From positions 744,001-808,000 of the forward strand of contig JANFAH010000021.1 of the NCBI GenBank assembly GCA_024663395.1: a stretch of DNA of 64,000 nucleotides, in the 5' to 3' direction. The DNA comes from Pisolithus tinctorius. Taxonomy: Eukaryota > Basidiomycota > Agaricomycetes > Boletales > Pisolithaceae. Made by a program: the position numbers and the translations under genes. The notes under the pieces were generated by a model. It was not told the DNA's origin and made no database searches. It was given only the letters and a program-made list of their open reading frames with translations. Of the stretch, positions 22,860-34,289 are shown piece after piece (the first letter of the stretch is position 1; each line of letters begins with the position of its first letter).

Positions 22860-25800
22860 GAAGCAACTGCGGGGGTGACGTGATTTAAAGTTACCTGCTA
22901 ATCATTTCTCTCTGCTCATTATATCCCTCGTTGGTATATAATGGTTTGATGTTTGTAATACTCAGTCATTTGATTACGATCTGGTTTATTTTTCCGGTCC
23001 TTGCCACCTTTGAGCCATGGGCTAAAACAGAATATGTTTTTAACTGTAATCTTAATCGAGTGTTACCATCGGATGTAGACTGCTCCTCGACCACCTCGTT
23101 GCCCCATCCGTATTGCTTTGGTGCTCTCGGACCACTCGTTGGCGTAACCGCATTAAGGACACCGCGCTGGAACAAGAACGGCATCAATCGGGATAATCCA
23201 ACCAATTGCAGGGCAGTGATTGTCTTCTCGAGGAAGGGGACTCCACCACAGCCACAGCCACAGTAGTCACCATCGCCAAGAACGACGCTTCTGGCAGCCC
23301 TTGGACAATCGGGGCAGTCATGGTGAGTCCGAGAAAGGATGAGGTAAAGCGGGTTTCCCATGTCGCCACGTCTTGCCGCTCATTTCTTGCTTCAGCAACA
23401 TGTCAAGTTTGAGATAGATCAGTTTGGGTCTTTGACTCAGCCCTCGACAACGGAATACCAAAGACGACAAATCCTCGTGCGGTCCTGACTCAGTGCCTGC
23501 ATCACGCTTTAACCACGTGCATGCTCCTCCCTCCCCTCCCTCCTCATCGACCACATGTACGCATTAGTGTCTGAAGCTCGCTGACGGTGCCCCCACCACC
23601 ACAACTCCAATGATCCATCCATAATTAGAATAGGAATCTTGTCCACCAATCAAGTCCATATCTCTCGTCGAGCATTGCTCGTTTTCTCCTCTGCAGAACA
23701 CAGGAGGGTTGGTCAAGAGTGGACAGAGACACTTATGCTGAAGTTTCACGAAGTATGGAGGGTCTATCCACAAAGACGGTCTGTGTCCGGGCAAGTATTG
23801 GCAGCCTCAATCGCATGAGCCCCCTAACACCCATGGAAGCGTTGTAGGGAGGGAAAATCGGTTGCGCGGGAAACACAAAGGAAAAGAGAGAAAGGAGCAT
23901 GGTAGTTTTGCTCCAATGGATGTTGGAAATGGCGCTGGCGATGCGCGCACCCGCAGTCACGAGCAACAAGCTTTGTCAGGTCGTGACGAGACTCCTGAAA
24001 AGTCTACCAGTGCTCGTCTCAGTTCACGCTAAACGTGGGTCTGCATCCTCCGCACAAGTACGCCCACAAGTTGTCACGACTCAGCATCATTGTCTATTGC
24101 TGTAAGTACGACGTATATCTCGGTTTCCTCTTCCCAGAGTTCCCCACGTCTCAATATGGAACAATACTGTGCATTGGCTTTACTGGAGCAAGTGCCCTTG
24201 TCTTCAGATTCTGGTTCGTTGGATGACTTTGATTCGGGTTCAGGCTTGGGGAAAATGTCCTATTTTACCGACTCATCTTTGGATTTCTGATGGTGTGCCT
24301 GGCACTCACCTAGTTCATAGAGGGCCTACAGCAAGGGCTATAGTCAGGGCCTGTCTTGCGCAGCTACTAACTTGGCCGTCTGACCGGCATAATAGGCACT
24401 ATACACAGGAACGTGATTGCAACTACGAGCGAGTCCGATTCCGTGAAGACTTGTGTCTACCATCTTTCCCTCGTCGTTCTCCCTCACCTCGTAGGTCACC
24501 TCCACCTCGTTGGTGCTGATGATCAGATGATGGGAAGGCGAGACTCGCCATCCTATCACCGCCATGATTCACCCCCGCATCGATCGCACATGAATGAAAC
24601 AGAGAATGGGATTGTGGAAGGCCATATGCCGATGGATGTGTCATCCGCTGTAGGTCGGTGAGGTGGACTACTGGAAAATTGATAAGGGCTCAGCGAACAG
24701 GCCTACCTTGTAATTCTTGGGCAGGAGAGTGGGAGACAACAATATCGTCATGGGAGTAATTATATGGATGAAGCTGCGCACCCGTTATATGAACGATCTG
24801 TGTACAGTCGATCAGGCCATCAGTATTCATCTGTAATGTCTGCGTGTCCCTTAAGGAAGGTTGTTTTTCTCTTTTTTTTTTGCTGCTTTTCGCAGAATTG
24901 GGTGTGGTTAGTGGAAGGAGACCTTTGAGAGGATTACCGGAGATGTGCAGATGAGGTTAAGCAGGCTTATGCAAGGTAACGTTGTCCGCATACTGCCGTT
25001 TCCCGATCCTCATTCCCTCCCTAGTTGCTTTGTTTGCAGATAAGACACATGAACGGCCCAGATACGTGCTGTGCACGATTCGGATGGCCAGCCCGCTTTG
25101 GAGTAGACACGGACAACCCCTGCAACTTATATACATTTGTACCCTTATTTCCTGCTGATTGAACAAAACAATGACCAACTTTGCGTTCTGAGAGATCAGG
25201 TTCGATCTGAGAAGCAGTGGCTGCCAAGAAATCAGGTAGTATCTGGTTGATAAAACGTACTCGTCTTTTTAGGGTTGTCATCCTTTGGCCCTCACTTTAT
25301 CGCATCCAATCCCGTTGACGCATTCCACTTGCTCCCGCAGCGGTGCCCCCCTCCACCCTCCACGGGACATGGTTTGACATGTTGAAATATGTAGGAGTGT
25401 GTCCTGCACAGCTCACGACGGGACTCCGATGCCACCCACAGCAATTCGCTATGGTGCGAGTCGCACCTTCTATCTGCGGGCATACGTTTCATCACCGCTC
25501 GTGTCTGGTGCGCCGGTTCCTATCCCGTCTACTTAATTCTGTGCCGTGTCCCTTGAACTTGTTTAGAGTTAAGTTTGATCTCGGGATATGTATTGCGCGC
25601 ACGGTAATGATTATTTTCTTCGTACTTTTAGACGCCTCGATTTAAGTTCCTCCAGCTCAATATCGGTGATTGCCGGGTTGGCTTGCGGTTCGATAATGCA
25701 GGTCCCTAGCTATTCGCAATGCGAACGACTTGATTCCTGCCGTAAGTGTGATCAGATTGATTTCGCAGTGCGGCTTTACCGTGTGGATAGTGGATATCTG

Positions 25801-26536
25801 GAGGCAATCTTCTTCCCAGGGCTCACGCTGACCGCAAACTGTTTGCATTCGTTCTGTACGGCGGTTCCCTTGTTAACAAAGTTGTTGAGAACTTCTCGTG
25901 GTCTTGGTTTCTAACTTCGTTCCTAGTTACGCTATGTTATCAGCTTATTGCGATGGCTGATTCTGGCATTGCAAATGTTTGGTTCACACAGGAAACGGAT
26001 GCTCCAGCTGAAGACAAAATTTCCCTGTTTTGAGGTCAGGAAGGTTTCTAGTAAATGGTATAGTAGTTGATAAGTGGGTCCTGGACCTACATCAGCGCCT
26101 GCGGAGCATCACGACTAAGCCTGCATTCATTGCTCAGGCCGATGACTGAACGACAAAAGCCCCTGACGGAAATAGAGCTTCTCACGAAAGTGTGGATAGT
26201 GCATGGTTCAAATACACACCAGTAAAATGGAAGCTTCTGCTCCTTTGTTTTCTGCGCACACCGATCCACTTTCACATACCACTTCTGGGTGTCGTTTTCT
26301 GTGAGGTTTCGTCGTTTGTGCTTCACAGATCCGATGCATGCGCATCAGAAGGTAGACGTTACGTTGATAATTTGATAATACGCACGTCTGTGCTCCTTTG
26401 AAAAGATATTGCTTGCCACTCGATCTCATTGCATGATTTACAGGGCCACGACGCCGTTGGCCGTTCACAGCAGATCCAACAGGCTTGGCCTGCGTTTCTT
26501 GCGTAAAGATTCCATTGCACGCACATGCCCTGGGAG
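22860..26536. other. Intergenic DNA, no supported gene
   Basis: Open frames of 60-130 codons occur on both strands, including an Arg/Ser/Pro-rich pair at 24169-24661, but none has a recognised motif, splice pattern or paralogue here. CpG content is normal. Confidence 0.45.
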
Positions 26537-26544
26537 TATAAAAG
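26537..26544 (+). promoter_or_regulatory. TATA box of family copy 3
   Basis: TATAAAAG lies 37 bases before the ATG at 26581, a spacing that would put the transcription start very near the start codon. Confidence 0.5.
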
Positions 26545-26580
26545 AAGATGTGTTGTCACTAGAACCATAGCCCATCGACA

Positions 26581-27249
26581 ATGTCCAACAGAACATACCC
26601 AGAGCGTTTCCCTGCTGTCCCAGAGGGGGAGGGGATGGCATCAGAAAATTCCACACTCGATCTCTCCCATTTTCCTGTTCAAATAATTTGCCCAAATTGC
26701 AAGTCTGCTTACCTGTATTCCCAAGGCCAGGTATTTTACAATGTTGGTTCACAATGCCAGCACGGCGACGAGGTCCCGGTTCACTTTCAGGGCGTCAATA
26801 CGTAAGTCACCGCTGTCTCCTTCATTCGGCATACACCTCATGCAGCGACACAGGCGTTCATACACACTTGGTAGTGCTGTGTGATACGCCACACCGTAAG
26901 TTACTTATCCAGTGCTGTTGCACGTGCGCAAAAGCTGTCGCCAGGCTTTGATGATTGTATTGCTGGTGTTAGCAACACCTTGGAGGACGAGCGTAGAACT
27001 AACGCTGTCGCTATCCCGGCTGCTGAGCTGTATATGATGTTTGTTGTATGTTTTCTGTACATTCAACCTCAGTTCAGAAATATGTATATTACAATAAAAC
27101 ACTTACTCTCTCGAAGTTTCGACATATTTCCTGGAATTTGGATACATAGTCGCATGATATCTTCAGTACACATCGTCTATTCACAGCGAGCAGGAGAATC
27201 ACCACTAATGAATTCAGCTCAACAACGAAGGAGTGACCTTGGGGTGTAA
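26581..27249 (+). CDS. Unknown small gene family, copy 3, three exons, best preserved
   Basis: Exons at 26581-26801, 26846-26895 and 26945-27249 join in frame through GT-AG introns of 44 and 49 bases (third-exon end taken at the first stop). The product starts MSNRTYPERFPAVPEGEG, has one Cys pair in IICPNCKSAYLYSQGQ, then DEVPVHFQGVNT across the first splice, DTGVHTHLVVLCDTPH, and DDCIAGVSNTLEDERRTNAV in exon 3. Copies 1 and 2 align over the same exon boundary, which supports the model. An AATAAA lies near 27092, inside the modelled last exon, so the true end may be earlier, after an extra intron. No known domain was recognised; a zinc-binding role for CPNC is only a guess. Confidence 0.5.
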
Positions 27250-28261
27250 CAATACAGTCCGGAATCACAAAGCTGGCCTGGGCCTACTGGTCACAGCAAG
27301 GTAGGGTTCGATGGGCCAACTTGGGCCGCCAAACCTCCTAAAAATGGGCATGGAATGCGCAACTAAACCTTACACGATTTTTGTCTCCGATGTGAAACTC
27401 CGATGCTGTGGGTGTGTGAACAAAACTTTCTGGTGACAGTTACAAGATATATCTGAGCCGGTCCTCTCGTCTTTACCCCGTGTCCTCGAGTAATTTATGG
27501 CTATCGCACCACGAGTCTTTCTCCTGTCCGCTGTCGCCGCTAGCTTTCGAGCAGGTCTACACCGGCACCAACTATGAAAAGAAAGGTGTCGACATTCCTG
27601 CCTCACTATTTTGATTCAGGCTTCCTAGAAGGCCTGATGAGCTGGCTGCAAAGGTGGTGTCCAATGTAAGCATGCCTTGTGTCATGATATGTAGATGAGT
27701 GTGCCGTCCATGCCCCGTGGATTCTATGGTCTCTCAAGAATTGTAATCATTCCGCATATAGTTCTGACCTGACAGTTTCGTCATGTCCATCACCTACGAT
27801 AGACTCCAGCTTAACAATGTCAGCCTCATTCATGAGGTCCTCGATCAAATTAATTCCCTCACAGACTAAAGCCCAACTACAAGGCCACCAATGGGTACTC
27901 AGGAGCAGGAAAGAAGCCGTTATTGAATTCTCATCGCCTGATGTCCAAGTGCAAAACCATTTCGTGTCGGACACCTCCGAAATACCACAATCAGCCCATT
28001 CCTGTCGCAGTTGGGATGTTACCTCACTAAATATCTTGACGCTCGAGGAGCACGGCTGACCCATAACACTCCTTGCCGCCATTCAGTTCGGCACGATCGC
28101 AGTCGGTTTCCAGGAACAAGGCTCTCTGGAAGAGCTTAAAAAGGATGATATTAGGCATCTCTGCGGCGTATACATTAAGGTATCCCGAGAGGCAGAATGC
28201 GATCTTAACGTTAAAGTTGAAGCCGCTCACTTTCATCGTCAAGGAATACGCTGATGAATAC
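27250..28261. other. Intergenic DNA, possible decayed exons
   Basis: Top-strand segments such as 28085-28250 read FGTIAVGFQEQGSLEELKKD and look protein-like but end at a stop without a supported splice site. An overlapping bottom-strand frame of 111 codons (27747-28082) weakens the case further. Confidence 0.35.
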
Positions 28262-28770
28262 GAGTGATTAAGCCTCTGCTTTGGTCGCTACACGGGGGAA
28301 AGCGGTCGGCAGGGAATGAGGAGACAAGTAGCACAACTCGACCAACTGGGATTAATCACTGACGTGAATGGCGTCAGGTTTGTCCACCTGGGAAAGATGG
28401 AAAATGGGGAAATTGATCCTCCGCGAAGCAGGTAATGTATTTCCTATATCAGATTACATTAATTCACGATATGATCGAAGATGGTGCATCTCTGGGTGTC
28501 ACTGATCCAACGTACGAACAATGCCATTTCGACGAGATGATGCGTGCTGTCACTTCGCGGCAGGATCTTCATCTTGCCCAATTCTTCAAAATCTTAGATC
28601 TGATGGGTTTCCCATCGGTCAATCGACTCATGCACCTCACTTACAGATTGGCATCGGGTGTGAGTACAAGGAAGGGTACCCCTGTCTTTCTCGATCAGAT
28701 CATCAAAGAGGCGTCATCTGTCGTGTGCGAGAAAATGAGGCGGAAACAAAGAAAAGCAAAACGCCATTGA
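28262..28770 (+). other. Possible decayed or mis-modelled gene, unidentified
   Basis: A frame to about 28434 reads RRQVAQLDQLGLITDVNG... and a second frame (28435-28770, 111 codons) reads ITLIHDMIEDGASLGVTDP... to a basic C-terminus KRRKQRKAKRH-like. They face each other across GTAATG...ATCAG, but joining there does not preserve frame. It is either a broken gene or an incorrect model. No family was recognised. Confidence 0.25.
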
Positions 28771-29244
28771 GGATCCTGAGATGGCCAGCCATGAAGTGGC
28801 CGTCGCAGGCATTAAGATCCAAGACAAGTGGTACGTGATCCACCAATTACTGATCATTCATTGACATGCTGGCGGAATAAACGGTTACACTTTCAACTAG
28901 CACAGGAAGTTATCCTGTCAAGGCGACACCAGATCCCTACTTGCAGCACACTCACAACTTTTGCCCTTGCCACCTCCATCCTGGATCGACGCATCGCATG
29001 CCTGTGATATGGCGGTCCTACTCAGGTCCTACCCTGATATTACCAATACAGCTCTGAAGACACTGTGGAGTAGTGACATTTTGCCTTCTGCTTGTCCCAC
29101 ACCATCATTGCTGCATGAGAGACCCTTGCGACTAAAGGCCTGGGTATTGCGAGGGCGAGGCTATGGCTGGAACTCTGCATGCAGGATACAGTGTGATTGG
29201 TACTTGTCAGGTGCCAGACTGTTAGAGAGGATGTAATACTAGAC
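28771..29244. other. Boundary between CpG-normal and CpG-depleted DNA
   Basis: No gene. CpGs are still frequent to about 29165 and then nearly vanish. Confidence 0.5.
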
Positions 29245-29640
29245 TGGTCTATCAGATGGTTGTATGTGTATTCTACCAAGTCAGAGTGAAATTCACATTT
29301 CTCCAGTTTAGCATAGAGGCCATGCTGCCAAAGTTGGCATAACACTTCCTTTATGTGCTGCCAGTGGGAATCTTGGTCATTTGAGTACATAAATCAGTAT
29401 GTCATCTGAGTAGACCACTATGCATACATCAAGCAGGTCTGTGAAGATGGTATTGATGAACAGCTGGAACACTGCTGGTTGGAAGACTGAAGTGCATAAC
29501 AAGCCATTCAAAGGACCCATATTTAGTGTGGAACATGGTCTTCCATGTTGGAGAATGAGAATTTACAGCAGGCACATTTTTGATTATGTAATATTCCTCT
29601 GTTAGGCAGAACATTGTTTCCTCTTTGCACCTCAGTCTTC
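29245..29640 (-). mobile_element. Ty3/gypsy reverse transcriptase fragment, decayed
   Basis: Bottom-strand frames read, in order, TKYGSFEWLVM, then PAVFQLFINTIFTDLLDV, then VVYSDDILIY and NDQDSHWQHIKEVL, LEKCEFHSDLVEY. This is the standard gypsy RT path around the active site. The catalytic box reads YSDD instead of Y(L/M/V)DD, and frameshifts separate the pieces. It stops abruptly near 29245. It is a separate element from gypsy G and E, on the opposite strand. Confidence 0.85.
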
Positions 29641-30336
29641 AACCAATTTGAGACTGAGGTGAGGTCATTTGTTTATTATACCAAGGACTATAATACCAAT
29701 GCTACTTAGTATATTCCTTTCTTCTTAGTGCTCTGGTGGTACACACTCATTGAACCTCATTTCTTCATAAAAGGTTATGAGCCCTGTCTGAAGCTTCTTC
29801 ACAAACTGCTAGAGAAACTACAGATGAGCAAAACTTAGACCTGTTATGTTTCTCCCCTGTTTGTACCTTGTGCATGCCTTGTTTCTGTTCTGTTGGACTT
29901 ACTTTCTTTTTCAGCCATCATCTCTCTGATCTGATGGCCCTGTACTCCCACTACTAGTGTTAGTGTCTTATAACATGCCAAGGACATGTGTCATTATTGT
30001 TCAACCAATGGCATAGATAGCTCATTGCATGCAGATGCCTCATGGTCCACTTCCTTGTGGTAGTTAGACTGCCAGCTCAAGTCCTGCAACCCCAGACTTG
30101 AGCTGCTCAATCACATGCAGCATTCCTCAGAACTTTGCCCTCAGAACTTCCTTTGGAAGTCACTCTTACTGGCATTTCCAAATCCCTTGTTGTTTACAAG
30201 GGTTACTGCAGCTGTCTGCTCAGTAGAAACCATAGTCTGTGGCTGAGCTCACCCTACACTTTGACTTTGGTCTTAGTGTAACAAAAGTTCAAGTCTCCAC
30301 AGCCCATTGGCCAAAGGTCACTGTTTAGTGTACCAC
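29641..30336. other. CpG-depleted DNA between two gypsy remnants
   Basis: No supported gene. It may contain the LTR and leader of gypsy G, but no TG...CA boundaries could be matched. Confidence 0.4.
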
Positions 30337-30455
30337 CACAAATCTCCAAAACAACCAACATTGGGCACTGTTGTGACCCACATGAGCAGAATCATCATCA
30401 GATGAAGAACAGGAGAGCACTGTCACTGACACCTCCAATGAACCTGAACAACCAG

Positions 30456-32770
30456 TGTGAGTCAAAGTGTGGTTCAGTGGTGAAAGCCAACCAAAACCAA
30501 CATGAAAGACAATGAAAGTGAGTGGTGGTATGCCTATGTGGTACCTAGATGGTAGAACCTTTGATTTGGGTGGGTTTTTGTGAGTTACAACACTCAAAGG
30601 CAAGTGCTGAGGGTTGGGGGTGCTCCTGACAAAGAGGGAGCAAGAATGTGAGAGGATTGTGATGGGGTAGACTGCTGTCAGCCTACAGAAGGATGAATGA
30701 TGACTTAATTAGATGTCCTAAGCTGCACTGAGCTCAGGGAGGACTTGGAGCAAAGCTTGATTGATGATAGGTGTCAAGTTTGGGCCTACTCCAACCAACT
30801 CCAATGCTAAACAAGGTCTGGGGAGAGGTTTGGACGCAAGTCTGACACAGAGGAACAGAACTCCAACTGGCAGAGTGTTGGCAGGGATGAAGTCCACTGA
30901 GACAGAGGCAGTGCAGAGTGAGGGTGTTGGGTTTAGCTTGTGTGCTACCCCCTTGCATGATCTCAGCCCTCATATTTCAGAGGTAGAGACCAGATAGATA
31001 GTCAGAGGTAACTCCAACAGACAGAAGACAGAGAGAGAGGAGTAGGAACTAAGTTGATATTTGTACTAAAGAACAGCAGAGTGCAACACATGCTTTTATA
31101 CTGCTATGGAGGTACAGTAATCAGAATTGGAACTGACATATGGAGACTTGTAAAATTTCAAGTAAAACTTTCTAGACAATGAATGAAGGGAAGACAGAGA
31201 ACATATGACAGGTAACATAGAACAACCCAAAAAGAAAACAGTCTAGGTGCTGGACCATGCAGTGCATGTGCTGTGGAGTACCTGACTGCATGCTGTCAAG
31301 GAAAAGTCTGAAAGGAGGTCACATGACCCCTCAGAGAATGGGCTGCACAGTCTGACAGTAGGCCAGTACAAGTCTGACAGCAGTCAGAGCAGAGAAGGTT
31401 TGTAAATGACAAAGGATGGGTGGAGTAGGTGCAGAGTGAGTGAATGACCAGTGGAGAAGGGTGTAGAGTGAGTGAGGACTTAGGATAATTGCATGATCAT
31501 GACAATAGGTGATGATAGATGAAGCAGATGATAGCTAGACCCTTCATAAAGTCTCAAGTATTGAAGCTGCTGAATGAATTACTGAGAGATGATGAATTGT
31601 GAGCAAGAGGGGCTCTCTCTGACATCTTCTTTTTCAGCTATCTAAGTACAGTGACTTATATACAGTCCAAGAGTGTTGCCTATGGAAAACAAGGTGTAAA
31701 CACTTGGTAAGTGATTGGTAAGTGATAAGTGAGGAATGTAAGCAGTGGGTAATTGTCTTAGAAAGCATTGGTGAGCATTGGTAAAGATAAGTAAGCCAAA
31801 AAGTGAAGAATCAGTAAGCAAAGTCAAAAGGTTGGTAAGTATTTGCAATAGGTGAGTCAAGGACAGTCAGAATTTCAAAGTATGAGTCTAGTAATGTCAG
31901 AAACTGGGTAAGTGCACTGGAATCACATTAGGGGGAGGCTGTGCATGTCACATCTTGAAGAGATTGCTTCTAAGCCAAGGTGGGATGACAGAGAGGCAGT
32001 GCTGATCTGATGCCAATATAGTACATCCAAAAGCAGACAGGGTGAGTCAGATGTCAACAGGGGTCAAGATTTGGGGGTCTGTGGGGTGACAGGAGCATAG
32101 GGGATCACAACTTCCCCCCCCCCCCCCAACTGTCTTCTCAGTGAAGCAAATAAAAACTTCATGAATGAGGCTCTGTTGGAAGAGAGGATGAAGGGGGAGC
32201 ATCTTCTGCTGTATCTTGCAACAAGGAGGCAAGATGTGCATTATACTCATCATGGATGCAAGATGGGCTGAGAGGGGGCAGACAAGGATGGGATGTACCA
32301 GGATGCTTCAGGACGGAAGCTGGTAGGAATTCCTGGTAGATATACATAGCCATGGTCCCTAGCAAAGGGAACAAGTGAAATGATTGATGTGGAGGTGGCC
32401 ATATCAGAAGAATTAGCAAAATGACCATCTTTTGGAGCTGTAGAAATGTGTGGAGTGCACAGATCCTTCCCAATTTTGGAAGGTAGGATCACATGGCTGA
32501 GCACTATGGGTGGGTGTGGGAATGGTGTTGGTACCTGTGGAATTGGTGGAGATACATTGAAAACTGGAATGCTGTACATGGGCACTTAAGAATTTTTATT
32601 GGTGCATAACTCGCTCCCTTCTTTTGTCTTTGGCATTGATGACTCATTCTTGTGTGATGGATGACTGCCAAGGTCCCTGGCTGTTGTTCATTGCATGAGG
32701 GCTATAGGCTTCATTTCCATTCATCAGCAGTATCCATGTCCATGTCACCAAACACCTTTGGTGTGTGACA
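30456..32770. mobile_element. Element B, copy 1, containing solo LTR A2; internal deletion
   Basis: The ends are TGTGAGTCAAAG...GTGTGTGACA. It is flanked by CCAG before and CTGG after, each one transition away from CCGG, the exact duplicate seen for copy B2. It sits inside the gag frame of gypsy G. Apart from nested A2 and a deletion of about 240 bp near 32265 it is collinear with B2 (51654-53507). A bottom-strand frame (32585-32250) matches those of the other copies. It is CpG-depleted. Confidence 0.85.
30772..31504. mobile_element. Solo LTR, family A, copy 2, nested in element B1
   Basis: TGTCAAG...ATGACA ends are flanked by a perfect 5-bp duplication ATAGG (30767-30771 and 31505-31509). 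It is 733 bp and collinear with A1 and A3. CpGs of A1 appear here as TG or CA. Confidence 0.95.
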
Positions 32771-34289
32771 CTGGATAGAGGCTTTACCTCTGGTATCCTC
32801 TCAAACCTCTTCACCCAGTCCCTTTCCTCACTCAGTACATCCATTACACCTGTACCTGCCCCCATCCCAACTCCTGCACCCCTGCCCCCACCCCAGAATA
32901 TGATGTCCAGTTCATTGTCAAAGGCAATGACCAGCACTACTACCATCAAAGCCACCAAATTGAAGATTGGTGCCCTGTCTGATTTTGACAGTGACCAAAA
33001 GAATGCCATGAGCTGGTTGTTCTCAGTCCAGACCTATCTCATGGTCAATGAAGAAGTGTATGATACTGACACCAAACAAGTTGTCTATGCACTATTGTCC
33101 ATGGAGAAAGGGGTTGCTTGCTCTTGGGCAGCAACCTTCCAGAAGACATCTCTGGAAAAGAGCCCCCCAAGTTTCAGCTCCTGTGATTTTGTCATGGCCT
33201 TCAAGGCCTCATTCACCTTGCCTGACTCTGCTGGTGTAGCAATCACCAAATTGTGCACCATGAAACCAAAAGAGTCTGGAACAATACCAATGGAGTACTC
33301 CCTCCATCATGACCATATGACCATGCCATCGACCTTGTAGAGGACTTTGTTCCCAAGGTGGCTAAGGCATACCCACTCTCTCCCTCTGAAAGAGAGTCCA
33401 CAGAAAGGTTTATCAAAGGGAACCTTTGAGAAGGAAAGATCTGCCCCTCAAAGTCTCCCCAAGCCACACTGTTCTTCTTTGTTGGAAAGAAAGATGGCTC
33501 CCTTCACCCATGTCAGGACTACTGATACCTGAACAAGAACACTGTGAAGGATGTGTACCCCCTCCCTCTGATCTCAGATCTCATCAACAAACTTAAAGGA
33601 GCTTCACAAAGATGGATGTGAGGTCAGGCTATAATAATGTCTGAATCAAGGAAGGAGACCAATGGAAAGCCACATGTATCATGCATAAAGGACTCTTTGA
33701 ACCCACTGTTATGTTCTTTGGCCTATGCAATTCCCCTGCCACATTCCAGTGATTCATGAATGACTCTTTCAGAGACATGATCACTGAAGGATGGCTGGTT
33801 GTCTACATGGATGACCTCCTCATCTTCTCTACCAATGCTGAAGACCACAAATGAAGAACCTGTTGTGTCCTTGAATGAGTGAGGGAGCTATTGCTGCCCC
33901 TCAAACTCGAAAAAATGTCATTTTGATCTTACTGAGGTGGAATACCTTGGTATGATCATCAAGGAAAACACTGTCAGCATTGACCCTGTCAAGGTCCAAG
34001 GCATTGCCAAGTGGCCTGTCCTGAAGAAGGTTAAGGATGTGCAATCTTTCCTAGGATTCACAAACTTCTATTGAAGATTTGTCCCTTACTATTCAGACAT
34101 TGCCCAACCCCTGATTGACCTTACCAAGAAAACAGTTACATGGGAATGGTCAAAGAAATGCCAAAACACCTTTGAACTCCTGAAAAGGATGTTCATGGCC
34201 CAACCAACTCTCTGAATGCCTGATACCTCTCAGCCATTTGCAATAACTACCAATGCTGCAGGGAGCAGGTATCTGCTACCTAGTATGGG

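Larger units (their letters stand above)
30337..34275 (+). mobile_element. Gypsy element G: gag and RT/RNase H remnants, interrupted by element B1
   Basis: The gag reading frame (ESSSDEEQESTVTDTSNEPE) runs up to 30455 and resumes after B1 at 32775 (DRGFTSGILSNLFTQS) in the same frame if B1 and one copy of CCGG are disregarded. It continues to 33337 with SWLFSVQTYLMVNE, a gag-type segment. From about 33460 the RT path is readable through several frames: [67 protein letters not shown]. Many breaks are TGA where CGA (Arg) is expected, for example at 33522-33524. The element ends without integrase at about 34275. It is dead, and old by CpG content. Confidence 0.85.

Noticed and set aside
24169..24661. 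SR-like protein
   Set aside because: Two overlapping Arg/Ser/Pro-rich frames on one strand and one on the other point to composition, not a gene.
29245..29640. Same element as gypsy G
   Set aside because: It lies on the opposite strand, and both carry the same RT active-site region, so they are separate copies.
30456..32770. B1 as the 5' LTR of gypsy G
   Set aside because: The gag frame continues on both sides of B1 and the flanks are decayed CCGG duplicates, so B1 is an insertion within gag.
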